Source of the DNA: Gnetum montanum
Taxonomy: Eukaryota; Streptophyta; Gnetopsida; Gnetales; Gnetaceae
Length of the DNA stretch: 45,015 nucleotides
NCBI GenBank assembly: GCA_015680685.1
Contig: MNCI01018082.1
Span: forward strand, 1,004,472-1,049,486
Reading direction: 5' to 3'
Shown: piece after piece, positions 1 through 9,055 of the stretch
How positions within the stretch are numbered: the first letter of the stretch is position 1
Layout of the letters: every line of letters starts with the position of its first letter
Notes under the pieces: generated by a model
Seen by the model: only the letters and a program-made list of their open reading frames with translations
What the model was told of the DNA's origin: nothing
The model's database searches: none
Position numbers and translations under genes: made by a program

Positions 1-41
1 AAAAATTATATAATGGTTAAATAGCACACCGATAAGACACA

Positions 42-2643
42 ATGTCTTCTTCTTCTTCTCACAAGAGCATTACACCACCTAAGGATCATACAAGAAACAG
101 TTGGCAACCTAAAACACATAACCTAAATCCGCCAGTTCCTCAACAATATAGGGTGGTATATACTCATCCTGATGAGTATATACCTGATTTTACTTTTATC
201 CTCCATTAGGATGAACAGATGCGCTGGAGAGATTTGCAAGGTAACATAGTGTTACCTCCAGATTGTGCAATCCCCAACATGCTCCTCTGTGCTCTGGTAC
301 AGATAGGCATGACACAACTCCATGCTGAATACGTTATAGGTGATTTTAACACAAGGGATTACTATCCCACAGCTGCACAACTTATAAGGGACTCAAGGCA
401 GGAGAGCCACCATACATTGTTGAAGGGCAAAGGGGTCCCACACGTCCTAAGTGAAATTGGAGATGGTACTTATAACAGGTTCTCCATCAAATGATGTTCC
501 CCCTCCTAACGATAGTGAGGAGGTGGGGTATCAGAACCTACGCTCCACGATACACAACCCTGGTTTTGATCCCCGTGAACGCTAACTGTTAACCGAGGGA
601 ACAAAAACACATGATAAGGATGGGCACTCAGATCCTCATCACGATCAGGGCCGAAGCCATCGAAGAGAAGGTAAGAAACATAGTCATGGCGATGGTTCTC
701 CTTCTTCTTCCCCTTCATCACATCATTCACCCTCTCCTTCCACATCAGGGCGCAGTCATCAAGAGCATAACGGTGAGGATAGGGGTAGGCAAAATGAGAG
801 ACCTCGAGGAGAGAGTTAAGAGAGAGGATGAAGGCAGTCTAGAGAGTCTAGGCATGAAAGAGGGGAAAGTAGGGAACAACGTAGACATCATAGACTTCAT
901 GAAAGAGATGATCATGACGAACCCCTACTTGCCACCCAAAGCATGCTAAATATTACGGAGGCTGTAAGAATACCAAAAAGGCATTAAAAAGATAGCTGGA
1001 TCAAGCGCTTAGATATGAATAATATGCCACGCTTCGAAAGGGGGATACAACGTTGATCCGCAAAATCATTTACAGGCATTCCACGATGCCTGCACCTTGC
1101 AGAACATAGAAAACGAGTGGCAGAAATTAAATTTGTTTCCTAGGATACTCATAAAGGAAGCAGAGAGTTGGTACTGGTCCTTAGAGCCAGAAACCATAAG
1201 GAGGTGGAGTACGATGTTGGAACTCTTCAACGATAAATATCAAATGTACTCCAGAGTGTCTAATTTGCGTAAGCAGATCTAAGGATGGAAGCAAGGTACT
1301 CATGAACCCTTGGATGCTGCCATGGGCCGCTACTATGCATTGCTACATCGTTGCCCGGGCCATGGTTACGCACAATGGAATCAACTTCGCCATCTCGTAG
1401 ATGGGCTAAGGTATGAAACTAGGAGAACCCTTGGGACATATGCCCAAGGGAGATTATCAAAACTTACATCCCATGAAATTCATCGATTGTTGGAGCAAGT
1501 AGCCAAAGAAGAAGGGGAGCTATGAAAAAGAGAAAGCACGGAAGAATATAACCGTGATCCTTCCCTCTAGAAGAGGGGAGTGATATTCTATGATGAAGAG
1601 GATGAGTCACCACTCAAAGAGTTGGTGAATAGAAAAACCTTGCCGCTTCAAAAGCTAACAACGGAAGTATCAGCTAAGGTAGATGAAATATGGAGCTCCT
1701 TAGACAGTAAAATCGAAACTATCCTGAAAATCGTAGAGGAGTCTAAGGAGGAATGAAGTAGTGACAAGGACAAGAAAAAGCAGAGAGATTCAGGCCTACA
1801 TGTGACAAGGGTAAGGGGAAAATGAATATCGCCGATGAGGTTGTGGATTCGGACATAGACAATGACGGTGGATGTGAGATCTGCCAGTATGACCATCCTA
1901 AAGGATGTTGTCCAATCATCTCACATCTACAAGAGTCTGGGGTGTATGCACTCAACCCGAGACTTAACAGACTGTAGACACCCCGAAGGTTACCTTATCC
2001 CCAAGGTAACCCAAGACAGTTCAACCAACCATTGACGTATTATCCAAGTGGAATGCCGCCACAACCCATCGGGCAACATCAACAATGGCAATATCCACAG
2101 TCATGGGTGATGCCATCGCCGAAACATCAATACCCTCACCGGCAACCCGATCCTTATGGCTACTACATGCAATAGTTGGTTTCTCCAAGTGACTCCATGG
2201 ATCACACAACTCCCCAACGTCACTACTAAGTTCGGGAGTACTTTAGAAGGACTCCTTCTCCTCTGGGAGACGCTCCACATCCATACCATCCTCCTAATCC
2301 ATCCACCTCTCTCGCACCATTAGTTCCAATACCACCCGCTCCAACAATGCAAAGGGAACTCCCCACTCAACTGCAGCAACATAATGCTACGAGAGTTGTA
2401 AACCTTCAACCCGCTGCTGGTTCTAACGCTCACAAGAAGAGAAGACCTTTCTTCAGAACCAAAAGCCTAGAGAAGCTCTCACAACCAGAAGTGGTTGAGT
2501 CTGTGCACACTCCTCCAACATATAAGGCTTCGGAGCTCCCTTCAAACCAATACCAGAGCTCAACGCATACGATTATGTTAACACATACCGTAACTGACTG
2601 GATCAAGGTAGGCCACCTTCCTAGGAAACTATCTAATCCTTGA
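42..2643 (+). pseudogene. Element A gag (capsid/nucleocapsid) remnant
   Basis: Structural Gag protein of a Ty3/gypsy element, which would form the virus-like particle in the cytoplasm. The start at 42 (Met-Ser-Ser-Ser) is the same start found in C and D. It is followed by a conserved N-terminal part (RVVYTHPDEY, then GNIVLPPDC) and a frameshifted His/Arg/Asp/Ser-rich linker (about 610-940). The gag core (about 1020-1525) contains PQNHLQAFHDACTLQNIE and EPLDAAMGRYYALLHRCPG. A zinc knuckle of form CX2CX3HX4C, reading CEICQYDHPKGCC, lies near 1873-1911. The C-terminus (about 1930-2640) is rich in Pro and Gln. Stops occur at 207, after 491, near 1280, 1523, 1567, 1973 and elsewhere. Several look like CAG/CAA or TGG codons changed by C-to-T decay. 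Family assignment comes from motif similarity to Athila-type Gag as recalled. Confidence 0.8.
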
Positions 2644-3320
2644 AGTTCCTTAATCTACCTCCAAGTCACCGGGAACGAACCTCATAAAGCTCTTCTTGAC
2701 TCAAGTTCTGGAGTCAACTTAATATCATGAGAAATGTATCAAGCCTGGAAGCTGCCCGAACTCAAGAAGAGCAACATTCAACTAGAGCTGGTTGACCAGT
2801 CCATCACCATTCCCTTGGGATTGGTGGATGACATCGTTACCACTGTGTGTGGTTGGTCATACCTAGTTGATTTCCTAGTGATAGAAGTTAACAACAATGA
2901 AGGGGACTTCCCAATTATAATGGGAAGGGCATGGCTAAGTACAATAGATGCATGCCTAGGAATTCACGATCTTTCCTTGGAAATATCTAAGGGAAACATT
3001 TATGGAAAGAGCGAGAAGAAGAAAGTTCTGTGCATCACATACAGAGACTAAGAGGGTGATGACATGGGAGAATGCTCAACATTTCCTACTCTGTGACAAA
3101 GGTGCCTGTATGTAGCAACCACACAACAAGTAGACACCTCGTGGTTGACAGCTATTCGAAAGAGCAACCCACCAACGTGCATGAAACGAATTGGGGGAAC
3201 AACTCATGCCCATAACGAAAGCATAGATACATTGGAATATGAGCGTCACCAACTTCCACCCTTTAATCTAAGAACATCAATTGGGAGAAGTTGAACACTT
3301 CTAAGAAATTCAAACAGGCG
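2644..3320 (+). pseudogene. Element A aspartic protease remnant
   Basis: Retroviral-type aspartic protease that would cut the Gag-Pol polyprotein. The active-site region reads LLDSSSGVNLI near 2692-2724; the third residue of the usual D-S/T-G triad is Ser here, whereas D keeps LLDSGSGVNLI. Downstream, an open stretch (2734-3051) carries the flap and C-terminal part, including FPIIMGRAWLSTIDACLGI. After a stop at 3049 the sequence still matches the protease-RT linker of C (INWGKL-like) up to about 3320, where the pol deletion begins. With the active-site change and stops, no activity is expected. Confidence 0.75.
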
Positions 3321-3392
3321 CTCTCTCCCTTTCCATTCAGTCATGGGGGAGATGGCCATCTATGCTAATCATTTGGGGCCCTAAGTTCTTTT

Positions 3393-3470
3393 TAAGTTTT
3401 TGTTTTACACATTTTTGTTTTAAGTTTTTGTTTTACACGTTTTTGTTTTACACATTTTTGTTTTACAAAT
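3393..3470 (+). repeat. T-rich tandem repeat (TTTTTGTTTTACACA-type units)
   Basis: About five imperfect copies of a 13-17 base unit built on TTTTTGTTTTACACA. A shorter version is present at the same place in element D (about 11802-11857, reversed) and C (about 31205-31260). It is therefore an element feature, with copy number varying between members. Confidence 0.75.
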
Positions 3471-4164
3471 TTCTTTAACTTTTCTTGTTTTTTGTTTTAC
3501 AACATCGTTTATACCTTTTTCATTTCTTTGTGAGTGTGTAATCCATCTTGTAAGTTTGTCACCCAATAAGTGTTCTTTATGATGGTATTAACTATTTTTA
3601 TATTGATTGCTAATGTTTGGTTTTTACCTTTAAGTTATGATGTTGATACTAAGGTATGTTTCTTTTGATATAGCAGGCAATGAGTCCACTTCATCCATAC
3701 ATCCACAGATTTCTATGGTTTCTCTTGGCTTGGAAATGTACAGTTCCTTTCTAAATAAGAACTATTAACAAATCGATGACTCGGAATTTCTCAAACTAAG
3801 GAAGGACTCAAGGATTGAAAAGGGTGTGACTTCAAGGGAACTTGATGCATTTGTGTTGGCCATTCTCTTGGGTGCTTGGATGTTTTCTTCTTGGTTTTCT
3901 TACCGTTTTGACGTTACCCAATTATTAGGAAGCTAAGCAAATAAAAATAACAAAGTTTTTGCATGGTGTGATTCTCACGCATAAACACATGAAAAAAAAA
4001 GAGAAAGAAATTGAGAATTCAAAGCACACATCCCTTAGACAAAATAATCATTTGGGCTACAAGCACTGGTTATGGAACTAAAATAAAAATGTTCTCTCTA
4101 ACTAAGACTCTTCTCGCTTCCCACTCTCTCCTTCTTGTTTCGTCGGAATGGTGGTGGCTCTTAG

Positions 4165-4428
4165 GTGAAGGCATTCTTGTTACTTCAAGGGGATGGATTG
4201 GCCGAATGCATTAATGCGAAGTCACTGGAAGTGGTTTGTTTGAGGTCGGACTTGGAATGGGATCTGCTAAGTTACATTAATCATAAAACACACAAGGGGT
4301 TGTACACCACCTTGTTCTTGGGATTCCATTCCATTCTCTTGTCTCCATCCTTCTCTCCATTATTCACCTCATTGTCGGTTGTATCATTAGTGTATATTTT
4401 GGTTGACGCATTGTTTTCTTTTTGGTAA
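4165..4428 (+). CDS. Possible ORF in the 3' region of element A, hydrophobic C-terminus
   Basis: An 87-codon open frame starting MKAFLLLQGDGLAECINAKS, with a strongly hydrophobic C-terminal half (FLGFHSILLSPSF, then VVSLVYILVDALF) that could span a membrane. The corresponding sequences in C (31942-32217) and D (11116-10850, reversed) can be read in the same frame with similar residues: AFLLLQ, the ARSLDVV region, GFHSIL. Each carries one in-frame stop at the site where A has Trp-Asp. The position, downstream of pol and upstream of the PPT, is where Athila-type elements can carry an env-like gene. I do not recognise a family. Conservation could also be purely nucleotide-level, because all three copies derive from one element. 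Confidence 0.3.
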   Translation: MKAFLLLQGDGLAECINAKSLEVVCLRSDLEWDLLSYINHKTHKGLYTTLFLGFHSILLSPSFSPLFTSLSVVSLVYILVDALFSFW

Positions 4429-5066
4429 ATTCTTGCAGTTAACACTTTAACTCTTGTTCCAAATGACATTCCAAGAGCCTACGGACTCTTTGAATGTGGG
4501 TTTGTTAGGGCATTAAGGGCATGAGCCTACTTTGGGGAGGTCTCACTGAGATTCCTATTTGGTGCATCAGTTAAATTCTTTCCCTTGACATTTTTTGCAA
4601 TCCACTTTCTTTTATTCATTTCCATCTTGACATCCATTTCATCGACGTTATAGTTGTTTCTTTTTCTCTATCTTTCTTGTTCTTTATTCTTTCTCCATTC
4701 TATCACTACTGAAGGTTCGCTCTTAGTCATGGGGGTTTAGACCCAAATTTTTTTCGATTTTCTCCTAACCCCTACACCTTCGGTAGTCACCATGAATATA
4801 TCTCCAGATTTGTATTGGCCATACCACAACTCAGCCAATGGACCTTTCATCGAAGCAAGGTATCAATTGCATTATGATTCATTTACCCTTGCTAATATAA
4901 AGACTGTGTTGTGTGTGCAGATGATAATCATGCAACAATGGATTGGATCTGGAAGGAACACTTGGAATGGAGCAGTGTTGAAAGCAGCTATGCAAGGAGC
5001 AAGACTGATGGCTCGCTTACGAATGGACAACGAAAGGTGCAATCTTGGCATCGGTAGTAGCAAAAC

Positions 5067-5090
5067 TTCTCTCTCTCTCTCTCTTTCTCA
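5067..5090 (+). repeat. (CT)n microsatellite
   Basis: A run of about ten CT dinucleotides with one interruption, near the 3' end of element A. Related CT/TC-rich tracts occur at the same place in C (about 32890-32905) and D (10170-10190, reversed). Confidence 0.9.
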
Positions 5091-5270
5091 GCTGCCAAAT
5101 GAGGCCTGATGTCAAATGTATAAAGTGTTCACTCTTGTTATCATGAACACTAGTCTTGTCTTGTCTTGTAATGATGATCCGTTCACATGTCATCCCATTA
5201 GTTCCATTTGAGTCAATAATCCCATACCATCCCAATATTTTGTAAGAAACTTGAGGGCGAGTTTTTATTC

Positions 5271-5283
5271 AGTCATGGGGGTA
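5271..5283 (+). promoter_or_regulatory. Polypurine tract of element A
   Basis: AGTCATGGGGGTA lies immediately before the LTR start TGATG. The purine-rich GGGGG core next to the 3' LTR is the expected plus-strand priming site. C (33105-33117) and D (9956-9968, reversed) have AGTTGTGGGGGTA in the same place. Confidence 0.8.
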
Positions 5284-6112
5284 TGATGGGACGCGATATT
5301 GCATGGGTCGCGATATCGTATACACCGCGATATCGCGTCTTCCCCTGCGATATCGCGTACGTGATATCGCAGTGCGCCATCAAATTTATAAATAAGAGGC
5401 AGCTCTCCCTTGTTTCTCATTCTAGGCCTAGACCGTAGTGAAACTCTGGCAGTTTTACCTCTCCAGAGATAGAATAATTTCCATGTGCTCACAGTAGGAG
5501 CTCCAAAGTGAACGGATCTTTATTCAAGCAAATATTGTACCTAAACACAAGTTTGTGTACGGAAATAAAGACAAAATTCTTGGATAAACCTTGCAGTGCA
5601 TGGAATAGGCTAAATAGGATTTTATTTACTATTATTTATTGTTTATCATTAAATGCTTTATTAGTCATTAAATCTCTCTCAACCCTTCTCTCCTAGTTAA
5701 GTGCCTTAGTACGACCGCTTCGAGCACGTGCGTTATGCTTGGTGATCCCAGCAACAACTAGCGTTTGGTAACCAAGGTTGCATGGGTTTAGGGTGTGAAC
5801 GGTAAGTGGGAACGGATACTGATGCTAGGTTAATTAAGGCTTAGTTAGTTAGTTAAAGTTAGTCAATTAGTATCTTCACTCTTCACCTTGTCAACATAGG
5901 AGATAAAACCGAAAAGACATAAAAATCATATACCTTGGACTTACTTAACCATACAACCGTGACAAATACAAGTAAGTGTGGGAAGACAACAAATAATTAA
6001 CCTTAAGTGTTCCATGAGGCATGTAGGCACTTAGTCTGCGGAGTTCGACCGGATCGCGCGTGTAATGCTCATATTCGTATGGTTGAGTGTAGGGGTACCT
6101 CGCCACTCATCA
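5284..6112 (+). repeat. 3' LTR of element A
   Basis: 829 bp running from TGATGGG to CTCATCA. U3 is short and holds five copies of a GATATC-centred palindrome, the best being CGCGATATCGCG, between 5292 and 5371. They lie just upstream of a TATA box, TATAAATA, at 5387-5394. A polyadenylation-like AATAAA lies near 5565. U5 contains a twice-repeated TTGGTRAYCC motif and ends with the family-wide segment TTCGTATGGTTGAGTGTAGG followed by GGTACCTCGCCACTCATCA. The following five bases, GATAC, would be the target duplication, but the 5' copy is outside the window. Confidence 0.9.
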
Positions 6113-6733
6113 GATACTCTTGTCTAGTGCATCACATCTACCTTACTATTGAGGTAGGGGTTGTGTTATTAGCCTAAAGTCCATTTCCTACAAAAAAAAA
6201 GGATAAAATAAAAAATAGAGCATAAAAAGGATACAATATATCCTTTTAATAACAAAGAAGCTCCAAAAATACCAATCAAAGGAAAGCCTAATGGTCAATT
6301 TTAAGAATGCCCTTACAAGTTTTCAACCTTACCACCAATTCTTAAAAACTTTCCCTCTTAGAAAATAGAAAAACATAAGGTAGAAAAGAAATAATGATGA
6401 AAATAAAATTTTCCATTCCTTTTTTGTTTCATTTCTAACCCACAACTATGTGTTATAAGAAGTTACTTAGGATGAATTGATAAATGAGAGTTGGTAATAT
6501 GAGGGATGGACATGTGTTGGATACTAATGTCTTTCTAGTGGTTAAGAATCCATCATTGTTTCAATCAGTAGGATTTGCAATGAAAAAAATGATAAGTGCC
6601 TACTATAATATGAGGGTCGAACTGCAAATCTTTAGAAGCTTGACATTGTGAGCAAGTTTATCAAATATCTTTTACCTTTCATGGATGATAATTGGAGTAT
6701 CGAGTTATACACTTCTATAAATCTTAAGGGATA
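6113..6733. other. Target DNA between elements A and C, no gene seen
   Basis: About 620 bases of AT-rich sequence, including an A-rich run at 6191-6200. I see no convincing coding frame or LTR end. It is continuous in origin with 33981 onward: removing C and one CCTAT copy rejoins the two sides. Confidence 0.6.
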
Positions 6734-6738
6734 CCTAT
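6734..6738. repeat. Target-site duplication CCTAT, left copy (element C)
   Basis: CCTAT directly precedes TGATGAG, the first bases of the 5' LTR of C. The same five bases follow the 3' LTR at 33976-33980. Five-base duplications are normal for Ty3/gypsy integrases. Confidence 0.9.
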
Positions 6739-7580
6739 TGATGAGTCACCAAATAAGTGACTCAGTATCAAACCCACAATATCGAACCCATAATATCAGA
6801 CCCTCGATATCGAATATGTGATATCGGATGGGCCAAGAGACTTCAGACACGTGATGTTGGAGCATGTCTCATTAGCTATAAATAAGAGACAGGGATGCTT
6901 GGTCTCGGGGGTAGTTTTCTCAGTCCCTTAGCTGAACTCTTGTAGTTTTTCTATTTCAAAGTTAGAATTATTTCTAAGTGCCCGCAGTAGGAGTCATAGA
7001 GTGAACGAATCTTTATTCGAGCATTGTGTACCTTAGCACCCTTGTGTCCAAAAATAAATACGAACTTTGTGATAAACCTTGCAACATTCAATATAGCTTA
7101 ATTATTACATTTAATGTTGTTTATGGTTATTTGATGCTTTCAGTAGTTAATTAATGTTATTTCCATAGAATTATTAATTATCAATTATCAATGAATTAGT
7201 ACACTCAAGCACGACCTCTTCGAGCATACGTGGAACACTTGGTAACTCAGTAATGACTAGCGTTTGGTAATCCCAATAGTGTTACACTGGTTCAGGATGT
7301 GTCTTAGGATTACAAAACCCATTAGTTAATTAAATCCTTTCATTGCACACACTTAGGAGACCAAGATAGAAAATATAAAAGAAAAACATAAAAATCATAC
7401 ACCTCAAATTTACTTAACCATACAATTGTGTCTTACAAGTAAGCTTGGGAAGACAGCAATTGCATAACTCATCCTTGTTCTACGTAGGGGCATAAGCACT
7501 TAATCCTCGGAGTTCAATTAGATCGCACGTGAACGCTCATATTCGTATGGTTATGCATAGGGATACCTTGCGGCTCATCA
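6739..7580 (+). repeat. 5' LTR of element C
   Basis: 842 bp from TGATGAG to CTCATCA, a seven-base inverted terminal pair. U3 has degenerate GATATC palindromes (about 6779-6830), followed by TATAAATA at 6877-6884. An AATAAA-like signal lies near 7045. Compared with the 3' LTR at 33118-33975 it lacks a stretch near 7290, and the two differ at many scattered sites, mostly transitions. Confidence 0.92.
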
Positions 7581-7581
7581 T

Positions 7582-7598
7582 TGGCATCGTTGCCAAGG
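7582..7598 (+). promoter_or_regulatory. Primer-binding site (tRNA-Asp type) of element C
   Basis: TGGCATCGTTGCCAAGG lies one base inside the 5' LTR. From known plant tRNA-Asp(GTC), the perfect complement is TGGCGCCGTTGCCGGGG. The four differences are all C/G to T/A changes, expected for decay of methylated DNA. Athila elements typically use this primer. Confidence 0.85.
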
Positions 7599-7716
7599 AT
7601 TTTATTGTTTGTGTGCTGATTAGAACTTAGGAAATCTTTCCATCATTGGAAGGAACCCTTAAAGTTAGCTATCCTACAATCACCGGAAAAGAGTACCGCA
7701 CACTGAGTAATCAATC

Positions 7717-9055
7717 ATGTCTCCTTCTTCTTATGAGAGTGCTTCACCGACTAGGTCCAATACCATGAACAATCGGAGGCAGGGTGCACATGATGATCCG
7801 CTAGTTCCCCAATAGCTTCGCATGGTATACACTCATCCTAATGAGTATGTACTAGACTTTGCCTTTATCCTCCACCAGGATGAACAGTTGTGATGGCGTG
7901 ATTTGGAAGGTAACATAGTGTTACCTCCCAATAGCTCAATCCTGAGCATGCTTCTTCGTGCTCTCACACGAATTGGTATGTAACACTTACAGTTAGAGTA
8001 TGTTGTGCATGAACAAAATTCGAGAGAGTATCGACCCATGGAGGCAGAATGCCATAGGGATCTACAACAAGAGAGACATTACAAATCTGTGAAGGGGAAG
8101 TGATCTTAGGATGTCCTGTATGTCCTAAGTGAGAATGACGATGGTGAACTTGTCTCAGGAGGTTTTCCACAAAACGATGTTTCTCTCCCTGACTTTGGTC
8201 AAGGAGTTGAGTATCAGAATCTTCACTCAACTATTCATAACCTACGTTCTGATACCAACAGACACAAAGGGTTTGGAAAAGGAACACGAATGCATGACAA
8301 TGACAGACATTTCAATCGTGATCGTGATCAAGGCCGTGACCATCGAAGAGAAGGTGACAGGCGTTGTCATGGTGATGGTCCTCCTTCCTCTTCACCTTCA
8401 TCATCTTTTTTCCCCTCTCCTTCAGGATTTGAACGTAGTTACAGAGGGCAAGACCATGAAGAAAATGGTAGGCAAGATAGAAATCACCAACAAAATAGTA
8501 GAGAAAGGGGGAAAGGGCATTCTAGAGAGACACATCGTGAAAAAAGGGAGAGTAGAGAACAACATAGGCATCATAGATGCCATAGGCAACATGATCACAA
8601 TAAACCCCTACTCGCCACCCAAAGTATGTTAAATATAACAGAGGTTGTTAGGATCCTAACAATGCATTAGAAAGACAATAGGATCAAAAGACTAGACATG
8701 AATAACATTCCATGATTTGAAGGGGGATACAATGCTGATCCTCAAAACCATTTACAAGCATTCCACGATGCATGTGCCTTGTAGAATATAGAAAATGAGT
8801 GGAAAAAGCTAAAGTTGTTTCCATAAACACTAATCAAGGAAGTAGAAAGCTAGTATCGGTTCTTAGAACTGGAATCCATTCGTTGATGGAGTACCATGCT
8901 GGAGCTATTTAACGATAAGTATCAAATGTACTCCTGAGTGTCCAACTTGCATAAGCAAATCCAAGGATGGAAATAAGGAGGACACGAACCCTTGGATGTT
9001 TCCATGGGTTGATATTATTCATTATTACATCGTTGCCCTAGTCATGGTTACTCGT
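7717..9055 (+). pseudogene. Element C gag, N-terminal part (interrupted by element D)
   Basis: Starts MSPSSYESASP at 7717, as in D. The conserved blocks MVYTHPNEYV and GNIVLPPN follow, with stops between. A long low-complexity linker (8290-8625) reads RDRDQGRDHRREGDRR, then a Ser/Pro run, then further Arg/Glu/His repeats. The gag core (about 8700-9055) contains QNHLQAFHDACAL and ends in the HRCPSHGY-type motif. The frame breaks at 9055 where D inserted. The next codons resume at 17419, and the joined sequence matches A base for base in length. Many stops are TGG-to-TGA or CAA-to-TAA types. Confidence 0.85.
9051..9055. repeat. Target-site duplication CTCGT, left copy (element D)
   Basis: CTCGT directly precedes the D LTR end TGATGAG. 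The same five bases follow the other LTR at 17414-17418. Removing D and one CTCGT restores collinearity with the gag of A. Confidence 0.93.

Larger units (their letters stand above)
3321..5270 (+). other. Element A long 3' region between pol and the PPT
   Basis: About 1.9 kb with no protein of known family. It aligns by eye block by block with the 3' regions of C (31120-33104) and D (9969-11939, reversed): a T-rich tandem repeat, a block ending in ATTCAAAGCACAC, a possible 87-codon ORF, the block around CTTTGGGGAGG (4501-4570), and a stretch ending in a splice-acceptor-like TGTGTGTGCAG at 4920. AGTCATGGGGG motifs occur at 3339 and 4725 as well as at the true PPT. In Athila elements this position holds an env-like gene or non-coding sequence. 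Here most of it looks non-coding. Confidence 0.65.
1..6112 (+). mobile_element. Element A: Athila/Tat-like Ty3/gypsy retrotransposon, 5' end outside window
   Basis: The window opens about 40 bases before a gag start codon and runs through gag, protease, a long 3' region, a polypurine tract and a complete 3' LTR. The 5' LTR and PBS lie outside. Compared with element C, the whole RT-RNase H-integrase block is missing: sequence matching C near 28250 (just after protease) is followed within a few bases by sequence matching C near 31150 (just after integrase), a loss of about 2.9 kb near 3320. A is therefore non-autonomous as it stands. The coding part carries many stops and frameshifts, so the copy is old. 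Its LTR ends TGATG/CATCA place it in the same family as C, D, E and I. Confidence 0.85.

Noticed and set aside
611-949. 112-codon open frame in element A
   Set aside because: It runs through the repetitive His/Arg/Ser linker in the wrong frame; the Gag frame here matches the linker of C, so this is a shadow.
8129-8632. 167-codon open frame in element C
   Set aside because: Overlaps the Gag linker in another frame. The frame with RDRDQGRDHRR and ending LLATQSMLNITE matches the Gag of A and E.
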